Shown one piece after another: positions 59,962 to 64,000 of a DNA stretch of 64,000 bases. Origin of the DNA: Pseudomonadota bacterium (lineage in GTDB: Bacteria > Pseudomonadota > Alphaproteobacteria > Rhizobiales > Xanthobacteraceae); assembly GCA_023435725.1 (NCBI GenBank), contig JAEYRD010000050.1, positions 1-64,000 on the forward strand. Direction: 5' to 3'. The notes under the pieces are model-generated. The model ran no database searches, was not told where the DNA came from, and was given only the letters and a program-made list of their open reading frames with translations. Position 1 is the stretch's first letter; each line of letters starts with the position of its first letter. The translations under genes and the position numbers were made by a program.

Positions 59962-60198
59962 ATGCCCTGGTCGGCGGCGTTCGACGATCCCATTTCCTTG
60001 CGCACCGGGCGCAAGCTGCGGACGCTGCAAGAGGCGGCCGATCACATCATGCAGCTGCCCGAGGAGGCACAGCACGCGAGCCACTGGCAGACGGCGATCG
60101 AGACCCTGATCAATGCGGCCGAGGCCGGCGGCGGCTGGATGATGTTCGCCCGCATCGCGATGTTGCGGGCGTTGAACGCGGACGTTCGTCGCAAGTGA
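59962..60198 (+). CDS. Small protein, DUF982-like
   Basis: The 78-residue protein has the pattern FDDPISLRTGRKLRTLQEAADHIMQLP, then a helix WQTAIETLINAAEAGGGW and FARIAMLRALNA. This resembles the DUF982 group found in Rhizobiales (FxxPV..G....S..eAA..L at the start, ..A...L..A at the end). It starts 58 bp after Ku, possibly on the same transcript. No function is known. Confidence 0.65.
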   Translation: MPWSAAFDDPISLRTGRKLRTLQEAADHIMQLPEEAQHASHWQTAIETLINAAEAGGGWMMFARIAMLRALNADVRRK

Positions 60199-60738
60199 CC
60201 CAGGCCCGCTGAAAAACGGTCAATAATCCGTTAAGCAGCGCCGTCGCTTTCAGCGCCCGCCTCCCATCGTGGACAGACCAAGTAGTCCTACGGGAGACAA
60301 AATTAACCGTCGATTCCCATTGCACGCAACATGGTCGCGACGTGGATTGAACCAGAGCACGCCCGTGCAGCAGCAGGACGCCAGAAAGAACTACATAGGC
60401 CTCGTGAACGATGCGACCGAGGAAGAGCGCCTCGCCGACAACGCGGCGCGGTCGCAGCCCCCCGTCATGAGTTATCTGGCCAAGCGCCTTGCAGCCGTGC
60501 TGAGGCGCCCCGTCAAGGCCGACGCCGGACGCGCGATCGAGTCCTGAGAAAGGCGACGATACCGTCGAATCGCCCTGAACTCGGTGACGAAACCTTAAAC
60601 CAATGGATGGCAGCATTGGAGGCCGCAGGTGAGGACCTCCGACCTGCACGATGACGCGCCCCGCGACAATTTAGTGAATCAATTTACCATTCTGAAAACG
60701 GCGTCAGCCTACGTTGGACGGATGAACAGGAGTTGAAG
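60199..60738. other. Mostly non-coding stretch before the Flp pilin gene
   Basis: One short open frame (60365-60547, GTG start, VQQQDARKNYIGLVNDATEEERL...) could encode about 60 residues, but it lacks a good RBS. The last 70 bp are AT-richer and probably hold the pilin promoter. Otherwise nothing was recognised. Confidence 0.4.
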
Positions 60739-60903
60739 ATGGCTTTGCTCAGGTCCTTCCTTGTCGATGAAAATGGTACGACCGCCATCGAGTATGGTCT
60801 GATCGCCGCCGGCATTGCGCTCGCGATCGTTACGGTTGTGAACAACACAGGAAGCACACTCCTGAACAACAAGTTCAACTCCGTCAGCTCGGCGATGAAG
60901 TAA
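60739..60903 (+). CDS. Flp-type (type IVb) pilin
   Basis: The 54-residue prepilin MALLRSFLVDENG-TTAIEYGLIAAGIALAIVTVV... has the Flp cleavage site after Gly13 with Glu at +5 and Tyr at +6, and one TM helix. The C-terminal part is short and polar (NTGSTLLNNKFNSVSSAMK). AGGAGTTGAAG lies before the ATG. Flp pilins form tight-adherence pili, but the tad assembly genes are not in this window. Confidence 0.88.
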   Translation: MALLRSFLVDENGTTAIEYGLIAAGIALAIVTVVNNTGSTLLNNKFNSVSSAMK

Positions 60904-61128
60904 CCGGCAGGTCGGCGGATGCGGCCTTCCGACAGGGGCACTATCGCCACGGCGTTCGCCGCCTCCCCTCGCCATTCCAGCTTGCCGCGCTTGCGATAGC
61001 CAGCGCGACGCCACGGCGCGCCGCACCGCTCGCCCAGGTCAGCGGTGTCGCGGCCATGATCTGGGTCAACAGCGCCGGGACAGCGACGGCTAAGCTTGCA
61101 GACCAAGCTCCCTCCTGCCGGCCCGTTC

Positions 61129-62670
61129 ATGCATCCAGATCTCCCGCACTCCCAACTGAAGATTCGCCGCGTCCGCCTCGATACTGGCCGCGAGAATGTC
61201 GTCGTCATCTCCAGGCAATCGAAAGCGCTGCGCGCGGAGATCTTCCGCGGCTTCAGCCGCGTCGAGCTTCGCATCAACGGCAAGGTGCTTCTGGCGACGC
61301 TACTGATCACGGATGACGACACGCTGGTGGCTCCGGACGAGATCGGGCTCTCCGAACCAGCTTTCCGGCGCTTCGCGCAGGCCGCCGGCACGCAGGTTTC
61401 GGTCACGCCCGCCTCGCCTCCGGAGAGCCTGGAAGCGGTGCGCGCGAAAATCCATGGCCGAACACTGAGCCAGGCGGAGATCCGCGCGATCATCAACGAT
61501 CTCGCGCATTATCGCTACTCGGACATGGAGATCGCGGCCTTCCTGATCGGTTCGGCGAGCTTCATCACCAGCGATGAGCTCTTGGCCCTCACCGGGGCGA
61601 TGGCCGAGGCTGGTACTCAATTGGTGTGGCCGGCCCCGATTGTTGTCGACAAGCACTGCATCGGCGGAATTCCCGGCAATCGCACCTCGATGGTCGTGGT
61701 GCCGATCGTCGCCGCGCACGGCCTGCCGATCCCCAAGACCTCCTCGCGCGCCATCACTTCGCCCGCCGGAACGGCCGATACGATGGAAGTCCTGGCGCGC
61801 GTCAATGTCGGCGTCGAGGAGATGAAGGCGATCGTCTCGGCCTGCAACGGCTGCCTGATCTGGGGCGGACACGTCAACCTGTCGCCGGCCGACGACGTTC
61901 TGATCTCGGTCGAACGCCCCCTGAGCCTCGATACCCGCGAGCAGATGGTCGCGTCCATCATGTCCAAGAAGATCGCGGCAGGCTCGACGCATCTGCTGAT
62001 CGACATTCCGGTCGGGCCGACCGCGAAGGTCACCAGCGGCGTCGACGCGATGCGGCTACGAAAACTGTTCGAATTCGTCGGCGACCGGTTCGACCGCTCG
62101 GTCGAGGTCATCACGACCGATGGCAGCCAGCCGATAGGCAACGGCATCGGGCCGGTGCTCGAGGCCAATGACGTGATGGCGGTACTGGGCAACGAGCCGG
62201 ACGCTCCGCGCGACCTGCGCGAGAAATCGCTGCGGCTCGCCGCTCACCTGTTGGAGTGCGATCCGAAGCTGCGCGGCGGAGCCGGCTATGCCCGGGCGCG
62301 CGAACTGCTCGAGAGCGGCGCGGCGCTGAAGCAGATGCAGAGGATCATCGACGCCCAGGGGCCGTCGACATGCAGCAGAGAATTGGGACCGCTCAGCTTC
62401 GACGTCAAGGCGGCGCGTGACGGCGTGGTGTCCGCGATCGATTGCCTGCGCCTCAATCGGCTCGCACGCACCGCCGGCGCACCACTCGACAAGGGCGCCG
62501 GCATCCGCCTGTTCAAGAAGGTCGGCGACCGCGTCGAGCAGGGCGAACCGCTTTACCGCGTCTACACTTTCGATCAGCCGGAGCGCGACCTGGCCGCCTC
62601 CGCCGCTACAGCGGTAAGTGGCTACGTCCTCGACGGCCACGACGGCCTCCCGGGCAAGGCGTCGTCGTGA
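61129..62670 (+). CDS. AMP-phosphorylase/thymidine-phosphorylase-like enzyme
   Basis: The 513-residue protein belongs to nucleoside phosphorylase family II. An extra N-terminal domain (residues 1-85, RVRLDTGRENVVVISRQ) is followed by the core: DKHCIGGIPGNRTSMVVVPIVAAHG (about 178), TSSRAITSPAGTADTMEVLARV (about 205), and DGVVSAIDCLRLNRLARTAGAP near the end. The PGN and SSRAITS-AGTADTMEVL motifs match archaeal AMP phosphorylases better than thymidine phosphorylase (GVGD). AMP phosphorylase converts NMP plus phosphate to ribose 1,5-bisphosphate and base. A TTG start at 61096 is possible. The stop overlaps the PRPP-synthetase-like start. Confidence 0.87.
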   Translation: MHPDLPHSQLKIRRVRLDTGRENVVVISRQSKALRAEIFRGFSRVELRINGKVLLATLLITDDDTLVAPDEIGLSEPAFRRFAQAAGTQVSVTPASPPESLEAVRAKIHGRTLSQAEIRAIINDLAHYRYSDMEIAAFLIGSASFITSDELLALTGAMAEAGTQLVWPAPIVVDKHCIGGIPGNRTSMVVVPIVAAHGLPIPKTSSRAITSPAGTADTMEVLARVNVGVEEMKAIVSACNGCLIWGGHVNLSPADDVLISVERPLSLDTREQMVASIMSKKIAAGSTHLLIDIPVGPTAKVTSGVDAMRLRKLFEFVGDRFDRSVEVITTDGSQPIGNGIGPVLEANDVMAVLGNEPDAPRDLREKSLRLAAHLLECDPKLRGGAGYARARELLESGAALKQMQRIIDAQGPSTCSRELGPLSFDVKAARDGVVSAIDCLRLNRLARTAGAPLDKGAGIRLFKKVGDRVEQGEPLYRVYTFDQPERDLAASAATAVSGYVLDGHDGLPGKASS

Positions 62671-63587
62671 GCAGGATCTCGCTTCAGACCCTGCCGTCCG
62701 GCACCGAGGCGGCACAGCGGCTGGCGGCGCGCCTCGGGATTGCCTGCGACGAAATCGCCCTGCATCGCTTTCCGGACGGCGAGTTGCGCGTCACGGTCGC
62801 GCCGGCGGCGGACACCACCATTCTCTATATTCCGCTCGATCAACCCAACGACAAGCTGATCGCCCTGCTCTTTGCTGCGGAGGCACTGCGACGGGGCGGC
62901 GCGAAGCAGCTTGTCCTGGTCGCGCCCTATCTCTGCTATATGCGGCAGGACACTGCGTTTCATGCGGGCGAGGCCATCAGCCAGCGCGCCATGGGCGCTC
63001 TGCTTGCGACGATCGTGGACCGTGTCGTCACCGTGGATGCGCACCTGCATCGCACCCCTGACATCAGGTCCGTATTTCCGGGGATCGCAGCGGAGAACCT
63101 GTCTGCCATGCCGGCGATTGCGAACGCGCTGGCGACGGGCGGCATCGATCCCGCAACCGTCGTGATCGGTCCAGACGCGGAATCCGAACCTTGGGTGATC
63201 GATCTCGCCGGCCGGCTGCGATTGCAGCACACGGTCGCGCGAAAAATGCGACACGACGATCGTTCCGTGGATATCACCTTTGCCAATCCCGCCCTGCTCG
63301 CAGGGCGCCCTGCGCTGATGGTGGACGACATCGTGTCCTCCGGGACGACGCTGATGGTCGCGGCGAAAGCCCTGAGAGCGATGAGCGTGACCGCCGTCGA
63401 TGCGGTCGTGACGCACGCGCTGTTTCCACCCGCGATGGTCACTGCATTCGCCGACGCCGGCATCCGGTCGATCCGTTCGACCGACAGCGTGCCGCATCCG
63501 ACCAATGCGATCGCGCTGGACGAGCTTCTCGCAGACGCCCTGCGGTCCGAACTGAGTAAGACACATTTGCCGGAGACGACGACATGA
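62667..63587 (+). CDS. Ribose-phosphate pyrophosphokinase-like protein (PRPP synthetase family)
   Basis: The 306-residue protein has the PRPP synthetase fold: HRFPDGELRVTV near residue 31, APYLCYMRQD (about 90), a divergent VTVDAHLHRTPDIRSVF in place of the usual VDLH-A-QIQGFF, and the PRPP loop LMVDDIVSSGTTLM near residue 215. It is therefore a divergent paralogue, not the housekeeping Prs. The GTG start overlaps the upstream stop (GTGA) and its stop overlaps the next ATG (ATGA), so the three genes are translationally coupled. Confidence 0.88.
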   Translation: MSRISLQTLPSGTEAAQRLAARLGIACDEIALHRFPDGELRVTVAPAADTTILYIPLDQPNDKLIALLFAAEALRRGGAKQLVLVAPYLCYMRQDTAFHAGEAISQRAMGALLATIVDRVVTVDAHLHRTPDIRSVFPGIAAENLSAMPAIANALATGGIDPATVVIGPDAESEPWVIDLAGRLRLQHTVARKMRHDDRSVDITFANPALLAGRPALMVDDIVSSGTTLMVAAKALRAMSVTAVDAVVTHALFPPAMVTAFADAGIRSIRSTDSVPHPTNAIALDELLADALRSELSKTHLPETTT

Positions 63588-64000
63588 GCATTACCGTCCG
63601 ATTTTGCGGCGCTGCCCGCACCGTGACCGGCTCGAGCTATTTGTTCCAGACCGCCACAGGCCGCTTCCTGGTCGATTGCGGCCTGTTCCAGGGCCAGAAG
63701 ACGCTCAAGGAGCTCAATTACGGCGCCTTTCCGTTCCGTCCGGCCGATGTCGACGCGGTACTGCTCACGCACGCGCATATCGACCACAGCGGATTGCTGC
63801 CGAAGCTCGTGCGCGCGGGATTCGAGGGACCGATCCTGGCAACGCGCGGCACGATCGACCTCTGCTCCTGGATGCTGCCCGACGCCGGCAACATCCAGGA
63901 ATCGGAAGTCGCACAGCTCAACCGGCGCAACGCAGCGCGCGGCCGCAAGGAAGTGCAGCCGATCTACACGCAAGCCGATGCGATTGCCGCACTCCGATCG
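63584..64000 (+). CDS. Metallo-beta-lactamase-fold protein (RNase/CPSF-like), 3' part outside the window
   Basis: The first 139 residues are present. MSITVRFCGAARTVTGSSYLF and the metal motif LLTHAHIDHSG (His63, His65, Asp67, His68) match the beta-CASP/CPSF type of MBL exonuclease, which acts on RNA. DCGLFQGQK is also typical. It is the third gene of the operon with the AMP-phosphorylase-like and PRPP-synthetase-like proteins, so RNA turnover may feed nucleotides into that route (inference). Confidence 0.87.
   Translation, partial: MSITVRFCGAARTVTGSSYLFQTATGRFLVDCGLFQGQKTLKELNYGAFPFRPADVDAVLLTHAHIDHSGLLPKLVRAGFEGPILATRGTIDLCSWMLPDAGNIQESEVAQLNRRNAARGRKEVQPIYTQADAIAALRS

Noticed and set aside
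60365..60547. Possible 60-residue protein before the pilin gene
   Set aside because: No convincing RBS and no recognisable sequence; kept only as a note in the intergenic entry.

Overview
The window looks like a chromosomal segment of a Bradyrhizobium-type alphaproteobacterium. The evidence is high GC, the rhizobial cycHJKL cytochrome c maturation order, a FeuP/FeuQ pair, bacterial Ku, glnE beside a two-component system, and several families of short palindromic intergenic repeats of the kind common in Bradyrhizobium. No tRNA, rRNA, CRISPR array, phage or insertion sequence was seen, so the segment reads as ordinary chromosome with a strong metabolic theme.

Layout. (1) 1-7734, minus strand: IclR regulator, a tripartite tricarboxylate transporter (binding protein, small and large membrane subunits), adenine deaminase and glyoxylate carboligase (3' end cut by the window edge); probably purine/glyoxylate use. 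(2) 7911-14324: an NDP-forming acyl-CoA synthetase divergent from a GntR/FCD regulator, followed by oxc and frc. (3) 14576-18653: a dienelactone-hydrolase-like protein, an uncharacterised protein, an SRPBCC protein and a YegD-like Hsp70. (4) 18940-24706: a 45-residue small protein, two oxalate/formate-antiporter-type MFS proteins, a CBS-domain protein, a PanE-like reductase and a fumarylacetoacetate-hydrolase-family protein. (5) 24994-34204: small secreted or membrane hypotheticals, a Cys-rich hypothetical, nitronate monooxygenase, a quinone-oxidoreductase-like dehydrogenase, a CDF metal exporter and a PAS histidine kinase. (6) 34208-41305: a LysR regulator divergent from a complete NAD-linked formate dehydrogenase operon fdsGBA-fdhD-fdsD. 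(7) 41280-58287, minus strand: feuPQ, two hypotheticals, cycHJKL, a chemoreceptor, degP, a two-component pair and glnE. (8) 58542-64000: a small membrane protein, Ku, small proteins, an Flp pilin, and an operon of AMP-phosphorylase-like enzyme, PRPP-synthetase-like enzyme and a metallo-beta-lactamase protein (cut by the window end).

How the genes work together. The window encodes oxalate breakdown end to end: uptake (OxlT-like MFS), activation (Frc, perhaps also the acyl-CoA synthetase), decarboxylation (Oxc), formate release (Frc) and formate oxidation to CO2 with NADH (Fds). The PanE-like protein could supply glyoxylate from oxalyl-CoA, and Gcl at the window edge could assimilate it. The strongest new signal is a 17-bp motif, TGGNAT-N5-ATRCMW (best copies TGGCAT-NNGGT-ATGCCA), at six intergenic places: two between the acyl-CoA synthetase and the GntR gene, and one each before the 45-aa gene, both MFS genes and the CBS gene. 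It looks like the operator of the GntR/FCD regulator and outlines a candidate oxalate regulon that includes genes with no known role in oxalate use.
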